A stretch of DNA of 64,000 nucleotides from Clostridiales bacterium (GTDB taxonomy: Bacteria > Bacillota > Clostridia > Oscillospirales > Oscillospiraceae). The stretch is from contig JAHZBA010000006.1 of NCBI GenBank assembly GCA_019423635.1, positions 23,314 through 87,313 on the forward strand, written 5' to 3'. Shown piece by piece: positions 41,572-50,085 of the stretch (position 1 is its first letter; the number at the start of each line of letters is the position of its first letter). A model generated the notes under the pieces. That model did not search any database and was not told the DNA's origin. It worked only from the letters and a program-made list of their open reading frames with translations. The position numbers and the translations under genes were made by a program.

Positions 41572-43059
41572 ATGACTTCTAATCAGACCATCATTCTCTG
41601 CATCATGATCGGTTACCTGGTCCTGAACGTGGCCATCGGCATGTGGATGAGCAAGCGTCAGGAGCAGGCCAGCTCCATGAGCAAGGAGAAAAAGTACTTC
41701 ATCGGTTCCCGCGGCATGAACGGCCTGGTGCTGGCCATGACCACCATGGCCACCTACACCAGCGTCAGCTCCTTTGTCTCCGGCCCCGGCGCCGCCGGCA
41801 TGACCTACGGCTATGCCCAGGTGTGGGTCGCCGCCGTGCAGTTCGGCGCGGTGTTCCTGGTGATGGGCGTGCTGGGCAACCGCCTGGCCATTGCCTCCCG
41901 CAAGATCGGCGCCGTCACCGTGGCGGGCTACCTGAAGGCCCGCTATAAGTCCGACGCCCTGGTGATCGTGGTGAGCCTCCTGATGGTGGCCTTCTTCATC
42001 GCGCAGATGGTCTCCCAGTTCACCGGCGGCGCCACCCTGGTGGAGTCCGTCACGGGCCTGCCCTACTGGGTGTCCCTGGTGATCTTCTCCGCCGTGGTCA
42101 TCGTCTACACCTCCTTCGGCGGCTTCTCCGCCGTGGTCATCACCGATACCATCCAGGGCATCATCATGGTGGTGGGCACCTTCCTCTTCATGTTCTTCGT
42201 CCTCCGGGCCGCCGGCGGCCTGTCCGGCGTGGACGCGGGTCTTGCCAACAACCTCCCCGGCGTCTATGACAACCTCACCGCCAAGTACGTTCCCGGCTCT
42301 CTGCTCTCGTTCTGGGTGCTGGTGGGCGTGGGCACCATCGGCCTGCCTCAGACCGCCGTGCGCTGCATGGGCTTTAAGAGCACCAAGAACCTCAAGAGCG
42401 CCATGGTGATCGGCACCGTTGTCTGCGTCATCGTCATCGGCGGTATGCACCTGGCCGGCGCCTGGGCCGGCGCTCTGCTGGATGCCAACAACCTGCCCAC
42501 CTCCGACTACATGGTTCCCATGCTGGTGCAGCAGATCATGCCCGTGGGCATTGCCGGCCTCTTCCTGGCCGCCCCCCTGGCCGCGGTCATGTCCACCGTG
42601 TCCTCCATGCTGATTCTGGCCTCCGCCGCCATCGTGAAGGACCTCTACCGCACCTACGTCATCAAGGACGATCAGGCCAAGATCGCCAAGTATGACCAGA
42701 ACTTCTCCAAGCTCAGCTTCGGCATGACGCTGCTCATCGGCGTGGTGACGATGCTCTTCACCCTCAAGCCCCCCGACATCATCTTCTTCCTGAACCTGTT
42801 TGCCATGGGCGGCATGGAATGCGCTTTCTTCTGGCCCCTGGTGGGCGGCGCCTTCTACAAGCGCGGCACCAAGCAGGGCGCCATCGCGGCCTCCCTCGGC
42901 GGCGTTGCCGTGTATATTATCTGCTACTACTTCGTGAAGATCGCGGGCATCAACGCGGTGGTCTGGGGCCTGCTGGCCGGCGGCATCCTCTACTTTGCCG
43001 TCAGCAGCGCCACCATCGGCAACGGCCTGGATCAGGACGTGCTGGACAAGTGTTTCTAA
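41572..43059 (+). CDS. Sodium:solute symporter, PanF type
   Basis: A 495-residue SSS-family protein with about 13 transmembrane helices. Signature regions: FVSGPGAAGMTYGYAQVW, YVSLVIFSAVVIVYTSFGGFSAVVITDTIQGIIM, and FLAAPLAAVMSTVSSMLILASAAIVKDLYRTY. The closest known group is PanF (sodium/pantothenate), and the YhdT partner supports that. The preceding peptidase gene may mean a peptide or amino-acid derivative is carried instead. ATG at 41572 follows AAAAAGGAGGGAGAAACAGT. Confidence 0.9.
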   Translation: MTSNQTIILCIMIGYLVLNVAIGMWMSKRQEQASSMSKEKKYFIGSRGMNGLVLAMTTMATYTSVSSFVSGPGAAGMTYGYAQVWVAAVQFGAVFLVMGVLGNRLAIASRKIGAVTVAGYLKARYKSDALVIVVSLLMVAFFIAQMVSQFTGGATLVESVTGLPYWVSLVIFSAVVIVYTSFGGFSAVVITDTIQGIIMVVGTFLFMFFVLRAAGGLSGVDAGLANNLPGVYDNLTAKYVPGSLLSFWVLVGVGTIGLPQTAVRCMGFKSTKNLKSAMVIGTVVCVIVIGGMHLAGAWAGALLDANNLPTSDYMVPMLVQQIMPVGIAGLFLAAPLAAVMSTVSSMLILASAAIVKDLYRTYVIKDDQAKIAKYDQNFSKLSFGMTLLIGVVTMLFTLKPPDIIFFLNLFAMGGMECAFFWPLVGGAFYKRGTKQGAIAASLGGVAVYIICYYFVKIAGINAVVWGLLAGGILYFAVSSATIGNGLDQDVLDKCF

Positions 43060-43231
43060 AAAATGCCTCGGTTTTCCATCTGCTTTGCAGCCGGAAAACC
43101 TGCCGCTTCGCGGCGTTCATGACTACAGTCATGAACAGGCATTCGATTCCATTCGAGGCGGGCGCAGCCCCCTCGAGCTCCCCCGCATCATCGAAAAGCG
43201 ATTTCCTTGGAACTCGGCTTTTCCAGCAAAT

Positions 43232-43261
43232 AGGACCGGTCTCGAAAGAGACCGGTCCTTT
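43232..43261 (+). terminator. Terminator of the symporter operon
   Basis: AGGACCGGTCTC, GAAA loop, GAGACCGGTCCT, then TTCC, 170 bases after the symporter stop and 10 bases before the last phage gene. Between 43060 and 43231 there are smaller hairpins (e.g. TTCATGACT/AGTCATGAA) but no gene. Confidence 0.7.
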
Positions 43262-43271
43262 CCTCTGCCTC

Positions 43272-43847
43272 TCAGGGCTCCTCCGGCGGCACCGCCAGCT
43301 GGAAGCTCTCCCAGGTGTGCTCCGCGGCCTCCACATCCGCCCAGGTGTACTCCGCCTGCTCGCACTCCGCCCAGGTGAGGTAGCGGAAGTAGAACTCCAC
43401 CTCCAGATGGCAGGGCAGGATCTCCAGGATGATGGCCCGGATCTGCTCAAACTCCGGCGGGACCCCCGCCACCTCCGGGAAGATCACCCGCAGCTTCCCA
43501 TCCCCCATCTCCAGGGCCCGGGCCTTGACGCCGCAGCCGCCCATGGTGCGGTTGATGGCCCCGGGCGTCAGGCTGTCGCCGTCGATCTGCAAAAGCGCCG
43601 CAATGGCCGCCCGGCGCTCCGCCGGCGTGAAGGCCGCGGGCCTGCGGCGAAACAGCGCCTCCCGGCGGGACAGCCCCTGGTCCTCCGCCGTGGCCGTGAG
43701 GGCCTCCCGCTCCGTGTACTCCAGCTGCCCGCTCACCGCGTCCAGCCCCTGTCCCAGGGCGTGGAGCTCCGCCAGATTCACCGTCCCCGTCCGCAGGTCA
43801 TAGACGCCCAGGGGCTCCAGAAGATTTCGGAGATACTCCTCGTACAT
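43272..43847 (-). CDS. XkdU/DUF2313-like phage tail protein
   Basis: A 191-residue protein with the layout of PBSX XkdU: MYEEYLRNLLEPLGVYDLRTGTVNLAELHALGQGLDAVSGQLEYTEREALTATAEDQGLSRREALF, where the mid part is helical and the C-terminal part is beta-rich (GGCGVKARALEMGDGKLRVIFPE). Baseplate component. It is the last gene of the module; no tail fibre, holin or endolysin follows. Confidence 0.8.
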   Translation of the reverse strand: MYEEYLRNLLEPLGVYDLRTGTVNLAELHALGQGLDAVSGQLEYTEREALTATAEDQGLSRREALFRRRPAAFTPAERRAAIAALLQIDGDSLTPGAINRTMGGCGVKARALEMGDGKLRVIFPEVAGVPPEFEQIRAIILEILPCHLEVEFYFRYLTWAECEQAEYTWADVEAAEHTWESFQLAVPPEEP

Positions 43848-43850
43848 GGC

Positions 43851-44909
43851 CTACGCCTCCAGTTCCGTTACCGACAGACTTCCCAGCACCGGCAGCACCG
43901 TGTCGTCGGCCGGGAGATCCGCCGCCGGGGCGGTGAAGTGATAGTTCTCCACCCCCTCCAGGGCATACAGGCGGCTGCCCAGCTCCGCCAGACGCACCGG
44001 CCGGCCCAGCATCCGCCCGGTGAAACAGGCGGTGAGGGTCTGCTCCGCCGCCGCCTTCACCTCCGCAAAGGGCACCCCCGGCGCAGGCTGCACCGCCACG
44101 GCCACAGGGACCTCCTGTACGGTGGGAGCCTTCACCTGCACGTCCACCGCGATCTCCCGCCTCTCCTGGAGCTCCGCCTGGAGCCCCGCCAGCAGCGCCG
44201 CCGGCGGCAGGCCCTTCTCCGTGGCCACATACACGTCCACCGTGCCGATTCCCCGGGGCCGGCCCACGGCCCTGGCCGCCGCCACGCCGTCCCAGCCCAG
44301 GGCGGTCTGCTCGTACCAGGCGGCGTTGGCCCCGTTGGGCAGGCGCTGGTAGCTCTCCAGAATCCGCCCCCGGAAGGCCTCGTCGTCCTCCTCATCCCGC
44401 CCGCCGGAGAAGGCGGCGGGGTTGGTGCAGGAGGTCACCGCCAGGGGGCAGGCCGTCAGAATCTTCACCGCGCCGGGGGCGGCGTTGCCGGCGGCGCCCC
44501 CCTCCAGCGCCTCCGCCGGCGCCTCCGCGCTCAGTGTCCCCGCCGCCAGCACCGCCGGGGCGGTGGTCTGGAAGCGGACCTCCGAGGCCGTCATGCACAC
44601 GGTGCCTGCGGGGATCGTGATGTCCGCCGCCGGCGGCAGCTCCACGGAGAATTTTATGGTCCCCGCCGCCCTGGCCGCCGGCATCCGGCCAAGGCCCCGC
44701 AAAAGGCCGTGGCGGTCCAGGTAGACTCCCCGGGCCGTCTGGGGGAAGCTCTGGTCCAGCACCCAGTCCGCCTGAATCCCCAGAGCCTGGAGCTGAGCCG
44801 CCGCGGCCCACAGCCGCACCGCCAGATCGCACCCCGCCTCCGGCCGAAAGCCCGCCCGCTCCGCAAAGGAGTCCATCAGACTCTCATAGATCTCTTCCAC
44901 GCTCTTCAC
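43851..44909 (-). CDS. Baseplate J-like protein, XkdT family
   Basis: A 352-residue protein matching Gp47/JayE-type baseplate wedge: MKSVEEIYESLMDSFAERAGFRPEAGCDLAVRLWAAAAQLQALGIQADWV, then beta-rich TIPAGTVCMTASEVRFQTTAPAVLAAG and the mid-helical SGGRDEEDDEAFRGRILESYQRLPNGAN (typical of the DUF276/J family). The GTG start at 44909 follows AGAGGAGCGAGAGAT. Stop 3 bases before XkdU's ATG. Confidence 0.88.
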   Translation of the reverse strand: MKSVEEIYESLMDSFAERAGFRPEAGCDLAVRLWAAAAQLQALGIQADWVLDQSFPQTARGVYLDRHGLLRGLGRMPAARAAGTIKFSVELPPAADITIPAGTVCMTASEVRFQTTAPAVLAAGTLSAEAPAEALEGGAAGNAAPGAVKILTACPLAVTSCTNPAAFSGGRDEEDDEAFRGRILESYQRLPNGANAAWYEQTALGWDGVAAARAVGRPRGIGTVDVYVATEKGLPPAALLAGLQAELQERREIAVDVQVKAPTVQEVPVAVAVQPAPGVPFAEVKAAAEQTLTACFTGRMLGRPVRLAELGSRLYALEGVENYHFTAPAADLPADDTVLPVLGSLSVTELEA

Positions 44910-44934
44910 ATCTCTCGCTCCTCTCTTCCGGCCC

Positions 44935-45282
44935 TCAGGGAACCTCCACCGTCACCGGCAGGACGCCCCCCTCCCACCGCAGCTCCAGGTGCAGTGTTCC
45001 GCCGCCCCCGTGCTCCTCCAGCACCACGTCCTCCACCCGCAGCTCCGTCTCCTCCGCCAGGGCCTCTTCCACGTACTGCCGCGCCGCCGCCTGCCGGGCG
45101 GAGGGCCCCAGCCGGTCCAGCTGCCACAGGCGGCTGCCCAGGGTCTGCCAGAAGGGGAAGGTCCCCCGCCGGGCCGTCAGGCGGAACAGCACCCGCTGCA
45201 CCAGCGCCTCCTGCCCGCTCCGGCGGCGCAGGCCCCCCGCCCCGTCGGGTACATAGTCCCCGTTCCGCAGTTCCAGCTCCAT
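44935..45282 (-). CDS. XkdS-like baseplate protein (DUF2634)
   Basis: A 115-residue protein: MELELRNGDYVPDGAGGLRRRSGQEALVQRVLFRLTARRGTFPFWQTLGSRLWQL, the DUF2634/gp25-like layout of XkdS. A short baseplate wedge. The ATG overlaps the spike gene stop by one base (TGATG). Confidence 0.8.
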   Translation of the reverse strand: MELELRNGDYVPDGAGGLRRRSGQEALVQRVLFRLTARRGTFPFWQTLGSRLWQLDRLGPSARQAAARQYVEEALAEETELRVEDVVLEEHGGGGTLHLELRWEGGVLPVTVEVP

Positions 45283-45686
45283 CAGACCCCTCCCCCGCAC
45301 TCACAGGGCGCGTAGGCGATGCCGTTGATGGTCAAAAACCCCTGGATGTCCACCGTCCCGTCCGCCTTCAGATGGATGGCGCTGCCGGCGGGCCCGGTGA
45401 TCCGGACCTCCCCCGGCTGCAAGGGGGCGGCGGAGGCCCCTCTGTCCCTGGCGCTCCCCTGCCGCATCCCCACCACGCACTGCTCCGTGCCGCCGGGTCC
45501 GCCCCTGATCACCAGCACCTCCGCGCCGTTCTCCGGCGCCCAGGCGTAGCCGCCGGGGCTGTACACCGGCAGCTGCCGCACCTCCCCCCGGGTCATGACG
45601 CCCGCCTGCTCCCCGGCGATGGTGGTCACCCCCAGGTCCGCGTCGGCGGTGGGCGGCGCGGGCCGCATCCTGCCGGAAATCCACAT
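45282..45686 (-). CDS. Baseplate spike-like protein (gpV/Mu gp45 type)
   Basis: A 134-residue protein starting MWISGRMRPAPPTADADLGVTTIAGEQAGVMTRGEVRQLPVYSPGGYAWAPENGAEVLVIRGG, an OB-fold-like start, and ending with repeating short strands (GEVRITGPAGSAIHLKADGTVDIQGFLTINGIAY) that suit a trimeric beta-helix spike. In PBSX the XkdR gene takes this position. ATG 45686 follows AAAGGAC; upstream open frame is unsupported. Confidence 0.72.
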   Translation of the reverse strand: MWISGRMRPAPPTADADLGVTTIAGEQAGVMTRGEVRQLPVYSPGGYAWAPENGAEVLVIRGGPGGTEQCVVGMRQGSARDRGASAAPLQPGEVRITGPAGSAIHLKADGTVDIQGFLTINGIAYAPCECGGGV

Positions 45687-45691
45687 GTCCT

Positions 45692-46639
45692 TTACCCCTC
45701 CTTCAATGTCAGTGTGGCTGTGGCCCCCTCCCGGGGGGAGAAGCGGCTCTCCGCCTCCGCCACCCGGAAGCTCCCGCTCAGCCCCAGCCGGTCCAGCCTC
45801 AGGGACACCCGGTCCCCCGGAACGGCCGGAAAGCTCCCCGGCAGGGTCACCTCCACCACCTTCTCCTCCTCCCGGGACCGCGCGATCTGGTACTGTCCCG
45901 TATACCGCATGGCGTCCCAGGTGCTCTGCCCCGGCGTGTAGATCACCCGGCGGCACTGGCCCCCCCTGGCGATCATCTCCGGATTCCGCACGGCGTAGGA
46001 GACACCGCGGGTCTTGTCAATCACCAGCGCCTCCGTCAGCACCCCATAGTGGTCCTCCCGCCAGGTGCACGCAAGCACCGGGGACTCGTCCGTAATCACC
46101 AGCCGCCGCCCGTCGTCCCGCTCCGGCGCGGCCAGCAGCGCCCCGCTGACGGAAAACCGCGGGGAGAACCCCCCGTAGGTCCGGCAGAACCCCTCCAGGG
46201 CCTTCCACTGGCTGACGCCCGCCGCCACGGTGTACACGCCCCCCGCCCGCACGTCCGCCATCTCCCTGGTCACCACGCCGTAGGGCGTCACATGGCACCG
46301 GATGATCTCCGCCAGGGTGGCGTCCTGGTAGGTCACCGGCCGGCTCTCATTGTCCAGCAGCCGGGCGGCGGCGCCCCGGCCGGTGAGGGTGGCGGTGACG
46401 CCGTCCCGGTCCATTTCAATCGTGTAGTCGTCCACAATCCCCCGGGCCGCCAGCTTCCCGTCCTCTCCCATGCCCAGAAAGCCCGCCGCCAGGGCCAGCA
46501 CCGGGGCCATCTCCGGCTTGTAGAGAAATGTCACCGCGTAGCTGTCGCAGGGCACCGTGCCGGTGAGGGTCACCGTCCAGCTTAAAAGCGGCGGCAGGTC
46601 GTAGGTCTTGTGGTCGCTGGTAAAAATCCGTCCCCTCAT
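45692..46639 (-). CDS. XkdQ-like tail hub protein
   Basis: A 315-residue protein matching XkdQ/YqbQ: MRGRIFTSDHKTYDLPPLLSWTVTLTGTVPCDSYAVTFLYKPEMAPVLALAAGFLGMGEDGKLAARGIVDDYTIEMDRDGVTATLTGRGAAARLLDNESRP. Beta-rich hub (T4 gp27-like) at the tail tip. It is joined to XkdP by a 4-base overlap (ATGA) and stops 5 bases before the spike gene. Confidence 0.85.
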   Translation of the reverse strand: MRGRIFTSDHKTYDLPPLLSWTVTLTGTVPCDSYAVTFLYKPEMAPVLALAAGFLGMGEDGKLAARGIVDDYTIEMDRDGVTATLTGRGAAARLLDNESRPVTYQDATLAEIIRCHVTPYGVVTREMADVRAGGVYTVAAGVSQWKALEGFCRTYGGFSPRFSVSGALLAAPERDDGRRLVITDESPVLACTWREDHYGVLTEALVIDKTRGVSYAVRNPEMIARGGQCRRVIYTPGQSTWDAMRYTGQYQIARSREEEKVVEVTLPGSFPAVPGDRVSLRLDRLGLSGSFRVAEAESRFSPREGATATLTLKEG

Positions 46640-47208
46640 GGCAGATTCACCCGGTCCCCGGGATAGATCAGATTGGGGTTTTTGATCTGGGGATTCGCCG
46701 CGATCAGCGCCGTCAGCGCCGCGCCGTGCCGCGCCGCAATCCCCCACAGGGTGTCCCCCCTCTGCACCACATACACCGCCTTCTCCTCCTCCCCGGCCGC
46801 CGCGCTTCCCGCCGTCTGCGGCTTCTCCTGTACCTCCGTCAGTCCGCTTTCCCGGCCGCTCCAGTCCTCCCAGAAGGCAAAGCGGTAGCGCACATAGTCC
46901 GGCAGGGGCTCCTCCTCCACGGTCAACGAGGCAAACCACGCCCGCTCCGCCCGCCATACCGGATGGACCAGCAGCCCCGCCCCGCCCTCCTGGAAGACCT
47001 CCGCCAGCTGCCGGAACTGCTCGTAGGCCGCCGGCCCGGCAAACACGCCCTCGCCCCGCAGCACCCGGTAACTGCTCCCCAGATCCTGGATCACGCACCC
47101 GCCGAAGGGCACCGGGTGCACCGCCAGCCGCCGCCGGCGCTCCACCTCATAGACCTCCGGATTGTGGGGCCAGGTGTAGTCCTTAAATCGCATCGGCGTC
47201 AGCAGCAC
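46636..47208 (-). CDS. LysM-domain tail protein, XkdP family
   Basis: A 190-residue protein. The N-terminal half (MRFKDYTWPHNPEVYEVERRRRLAVHPVPFGGCVIQDLG) is the XkdP domain; residues 143-190 are a LysM motif (YVVQRGDTLWGIAARHGAALTALIAANPQIKNPNLIYPGDRVNLP). It binds the tail tube or peptidoglycan in PBSX. GTG at 47208 is preferred (GGGGAGAGCGGC upstream) to ATG at 47193. Confidence 0.88.
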   Translation of the reverse strand: MLLTPMRFKDYTWPHNPEVYEVERRRRLAVHPVPFGGCVIQDLGSSYRVLRGEGVFAGPAAYEQFRQLAEVFQEGGAGLLVHPVWRAERAWFASLTVEEEPLPDYVRYRFAFWEDWSGRESGLTEVQEKPQTAGSAAAGEEEKAVYVVQRGDTLWGIAARHGAALTALIAANPQIKNPNLIYPGDRVNLP

Positions 47209-47258
47209 GCCGCTCTCCCCCTCTCCCGCAATGGTTGTAAAGTATCAAAGCGATACAC

Positions 47259-47822
47259 TCAATAGATGGAAAACCCGCCGTCATACCGCCGGGCGTCCCG
47301 CTCCACGGCCCGGGACACCGCCCTGGCCTCCGCCGCCGCGGCGCTCCTGCTGCCCCCGGCGTCCATCCACCGGCGGACTCCGCCAAACACGGCGCCGTCC
47401 GTCCCCGCAAACTCCGGGAACTCCATCTCCGAAACTCCCGCAGGCCCGCCGAACCGCCCTCTCACAGCGGCCGGCGCCGTCTTCCGGCCTCCGTCTCCGG
47501 TCCGGTCCTCCCTCTCCGAAGCGCGCCGCCTCCGGCCCGCCCCGGCGGTCTCCTCCGCTTCCTCCGCGGATGCCGGGGACGGTCTCCGCTCCCCGGCGCC
47601 CGCCGCCGCTCCCCCGGCGGCCAGGGCGGCCGTGTTCCATCCCACCGCCTGCCCCGCCGGGAGCGTCTCCCCGGCGGCCCGCCACAGCTCCGGGCCGCTC
47701 CCGGCCTCCGCCTGCTCCCCGGCCCGCCGCTCCGGGGCCTCCTGCCGGGTCTCCTCCTTGCCGCCCAGCAGCGCCGCCAGCACCGCTCCCTGGCGCAAGA
47801 GCTCCTGCCGCACATAGTCCAT
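47259..47822 (-). CDS. Hypothetical protein in the tape-measure position
   Basis: A 187-residue protein starting MDYVRQELLRQGAVLAALLGG and ending RRYDGGFSIY. The middle is Ala/Gly/Arg/Glu-rich, low in complexity, with little hydrophobic content. It has no similarity to XkdO (over 1300 residues in PBSX). Its position between XkdN and XkdP is that of the tape measure. ATG 47822 is joined to xkdN's stop by a two-base gap (47823-47824). Two other open frames cross the region (47281-47862 and 47462-47815) and were rejected because they lack start signals. Confidence 0.65.
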   Translation of the reverse strand: MDYVRQELLRQGAVLAALLGGKEETRQEAPERRAGEQAEAGSGPELWRAAGETLPAGQAVGWNTAALAAGGAAAGAGERRPSPASAEEAEETAGAGRRRRASEREDRTGDGGRKTAPAAVRGRFGGPAGVSEMEFPEFAGTDGAVFGGVRRWMDAGGSRSAAAAEARAVSRAVERDARRYDGGFSIY

Positions 47823-47824
47823 TC

Positions 47825-48133
47825 TCAGCCCTCCCGCAGCCGCGCGAAGCGGGCCTCGTCAAAGTGCGGATTTTCTCCTGCGGCCGGGGCCGCTGATGCC
47901 GGATCGGAGAGCCATCGCAGCAGCGTCTCCATCTCCCGCATGGTCAGCTCCGCCAGAACGGCCTCCGGGCTCTCGAAGGCCGCCTCCCCCTGAAAGCGGC
48001 AGCTCTCCGCCAGGACCCCGGCGTTGCAGAGGAGGGCCCGCTCCACGGGCTCCTCCGCCGCCTGTCTGCTCTCCCGCCACAGCGTCAGAAGCCGCCCCGC
48101 CGTCAGGGGCCGCAGCTCGTCGATCTCCCTCAT
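47825..48133 (-). CDS. XkdN-like tail assembly chaperone
   Basis: A 102-residue protein: MREIDELRPLTAGRLLTLWRESRQAAEEPVERALLCNAGVLAESCRFQGEAAFESPEAVLAELTMREMETLLRWLSD. It matches XkdN/XkdN-like chaperones in size and helical pattern. It overlaps the tube gene by 4 bases (ATGA). No -1 or +1 slippery sequence or second chaperone frame (as in gpG/gpGT) is obvious. Confidence 0.75.
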   Translation of the reverse strand: MREIDELRPLTAGRLLTLWRESRQAAEEPVERALLCNAGVLAESCRFQGEAAFESPEAVLAELTMREMETLLRWLSDPASAAPAAGENPHFDEARFARLREG

Positions 48134-48519
48134 GCCGTGGTCTCAATCCGGCGGGCCGCCACCACCGTGAGCTTCTCCGCCACCATGGCGTTCAGCTGGC
48201 CCTCCTCCTCAATGCCGCTCCACTCGCAGCCGCTGTAGATCACCTTCCTATCCGGCTTGCAGATCACCAGGGAGAAGTCCGTGAGGTCGTAAAAATTGAT
48301 CCCGTCGCTCACCGCGTCGTCGGTGGCGTAGAGGCGGGTCAGCTCCAGCACGTAGCGCCGCTGCCCGGCGATGGTGGCCACCGGCTCGCTCTCGCCGAAG
48401 GCCTCCACGCTCCGGGAGGACTTGGAGGCCCTGGCCGTGTAGCTCTGCACCACCGCCACCTTCCTCCCGTCCACCTCCAGGTAGATGTCCGCGCTGGTGG
48501 GAAATCCCTTCATCTCCAT
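48130..48519 (-). CDS. Phage tail tube protein, XkdM family
   Basis: A 129-residue protein: MEMKGFPTSADIYLEVDGRKVAVVQSYTARASKSSRSVEAFGESEPVATIAGQRRYVLELTRLYATDDAVSDGINFYDLTDFSLVICKPDRKVIYSGCEWSGIEE, typical for the tube protein of contractile tails. ATG at 48519 follows AGGAGGAGTAAAGG. It directly follows the sheath gene. Confidence 0.88.
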   Translation of the reverse strand: MEMKGFPTSADIYLEVDGRKVAVVQSYTARASKSSRSVEAFGESEPVATIAGQRRYVLELTRLYATDDAVSDGINFYDLTDFSLVICKPDRKVIYSGCEWSGIEEEGQLNAMVAEKLTVVAARRIETTA

Positions 48520-48532
48520 CCTTTACTCCTCC

Positions 48533-49594
48533 TCATACCGTGATGTGGGCCGTCAGGTAGATCTGGTTCAGCCCGTGGGCCACGGCGAAGCCGAACTCCA
48601 CCAGGCACACCGCCGGGTCCTCCGGCAGGGCGGATACCGTCACCTCCCCGTAGCCGTCGATGATCTCCGCCGCCAGCTTCCGCTCCAGCTCCACGATCAC
48701 CTGGGACCGGATGGCCCCCCGGCCCCGCACCGTGTTCTTGGCTCTGGCGAAGCGGCTGCGCAGAGCGGCGCGGATGGAGGGGATCACGTCGTCCACAATC
48801 AAAATGGTCGTCAGCTCCCGCCAGGAAGCGTCCGCCGCGCCGCCGGTGGTGGTTCGGGTGGTGATCCCCCGCACCGGGGAGAGGACGCCCCCCACGCTCT
48901 CCAGCGGCGTCACGCCGCCCCGCACCAGCAGGTCCACCTCGTTGTCCCCGTAGTCCTCCGCCAGGCCTCCCAGCCCCGCCAGGGCCGCGCCGTTCACCGG
49001 CACCGCCGGGTCCGTCCCCCCGGCCAGCAGACCCGCCAGGGCCGCCGCCGCGAAGACGCCGGGCAGCGTCTCCCCGCCGCCGCTCAGCACATCCGGTCCT
49101 ACCAGCACCATCCGCTCGCTGTTGAGCCCCGCCGCGTGGGTCACCAGCTCCGCCGCCGTCTCCCCGTCGCCGCCCACCAGGGCGATCCGCTCGTGCCGCC
49201 GGGCCGAGGCGTCCTCCACCGCCGCCCGCAGCGCCTGGTGGACCTCCAGCTCTCCGCTGTCGCACACCAGAATCTGGGCGTCCGCCTTCCCCAGCGCCGC
49301 AAACGCTGCCGCGTAGTCCGCCTTGGTGCCGCCATCCGCCACCCGGACCGCCGTCACCGTGGACGCGCCGTTTTGAAACAGCAGCCGCAGAATCGTACTC
49401 ATCCCCGGCGTCGTGTCCTCGCCGAAGGCCGTCACCCCGGCGGCATAGCCGGTGAGGGTCACCGCCTCTCCCACGGTCCCCCGGACCGCCCTGGCCGCTA
49501 CGCCCACCGTCCGGCTGCCCCGCCCGGCGGCGATCACCGCCGAGGTGTCGTAGGCCGAGTACACCCCCGGCCGCTCGTGCCGCGTCTCACTCAT
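48533..49594 (-). CDS. Phage tail sheath protein, XkdK family
   Basis: A 353-residue protein: MSETRHERPGVYSAYDTSAVIAAGRGSRTVGVAARAVRGTVGEAVTLTGYAAGVTAFGED, with the central segment and the C-terminal part (VDDVIPSIRAALRSRFARAKNT; RSQVIVELERKLAAEIIDG) characteristic of contractile sheaths. It is shorter than XkdK of B. subtilis (466). The ATG overlaps XkdJ's stop (ATGA). Confidence 0.9.
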   Translation of the reverse strand: MSETRHERPGVYSAYDTSAVIAAGRGSRTVGVAARAVRGTVGEAVTLTGYAAGVTAFGEDTTPGMSTILRLLFQNGASTVTAVRVADGGTKADYAAAFAALGKADAQILVCDSGELEVHQALRAAVEDASARRHERIALVGGDGETAAELVTHAAGLNSERMVLVGPDVLSGGGETLPGVFAAAALAGLLAGGTDPAVPVNGAALAGLGGLAEDYGDNEVDLLVRGGVTPLESVGGVLSPVRGITTRTTTGGAADASWRELTTILIVDDVIPSIRAALRSRFARAKNTVRGRGAIRSQVIVELERKLAAEIIDGYGEVTVSALPEDPAVCLVEFGFAVAHGLNQIYLTAHITV

Positions 49595-50085
49595 GCTCTT
49601 TGCACTCCTCTCAAGATAAAGTCCAGGAAGACCTCTCCGTCCTCCCGGCTCTCCGCCGTGAACACCGCCTGGCAGCGCAGCGTCCCCCGCCGCAGAAAGA
49701 GCCCCGTGGCCTTCTCCCAGGTCAAAGCCTCCCACCGCAGCTCCCCCGGCCGGATGCCCTCAGGCAGGTCTCCCAGCAGCGCCTCCGACGCCGCCTCACA
49801 TCCCTGCTCGCACACCGCCGCCCGCTCCGCCCGCACGTCCACGGAGATCACGCCCTCCAGAAGCTTTCCGTAGCGCTCCCGCACCGCGCCGCTCTCCGGG
49901 TCAAGGACCTCCCCCAGGTAGTTGCAAAATCCCAGGGCCCGCCCCTCGGCGCCTCCCACGGCCACCGTGGCCGCCGCTCCGGGGTACGCCTTGGCCCGCT
50001 CCGCCGGAAAGGCCGTGAGAGCCGTCAGCCCCGCCCTTTCCAGGGCCGCCAGCACCGCGTCCCGGACCTGTGTCAGCTCCTTCAT
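49591..50085 (-). CDS. XkdJ-like tail completion protein
   Basis: A 164-residue protein: MKELTQVRDAVLAALERAGLTALTAFPAERAKAYPGAAATVAVGGAEGRALGFCNYLGEVLDPESGAVRERYGKLLEGVISVDVRAERAAVCEQGCEAASEALLGDLPEGIRPGELRWEALTWEKATGLFLRRGTLRCQAVFTAESREDGEVFLDFILRG. It has the layout of XkdJ/tail terminator proteins. ATGA overlap on both sides. Confidence 0.75.
   Translation of the reverse strand: MKELTQVRDAVLAALERAGLTALTAFPAERAKAYPGAAATVAVGGAEGRALGFCNYLGEVLDPESGAVRERYGKLLEGVISVDVRAERAAVCEQGCEAASEALLGDLPEGIRPGELRWEALTWEKATGLFLRRGTLRCQAVFTAESREDGEVFLDFILRGVQRA

Noticed and set aside
42819..45941. A 1040-codon plus-strand open frame
   Set aside because: Runs across the symporter gene, a terminator and several minus-strand baseplate genes; Arg/Pro/Gly-rich shadow of real genes.
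47281..47862. Alternative minus-strand frames over the tape-measure position
   Set aside because: They lack a ribosome site and break the coupling seen between the chaperone stop and the start at 47822.
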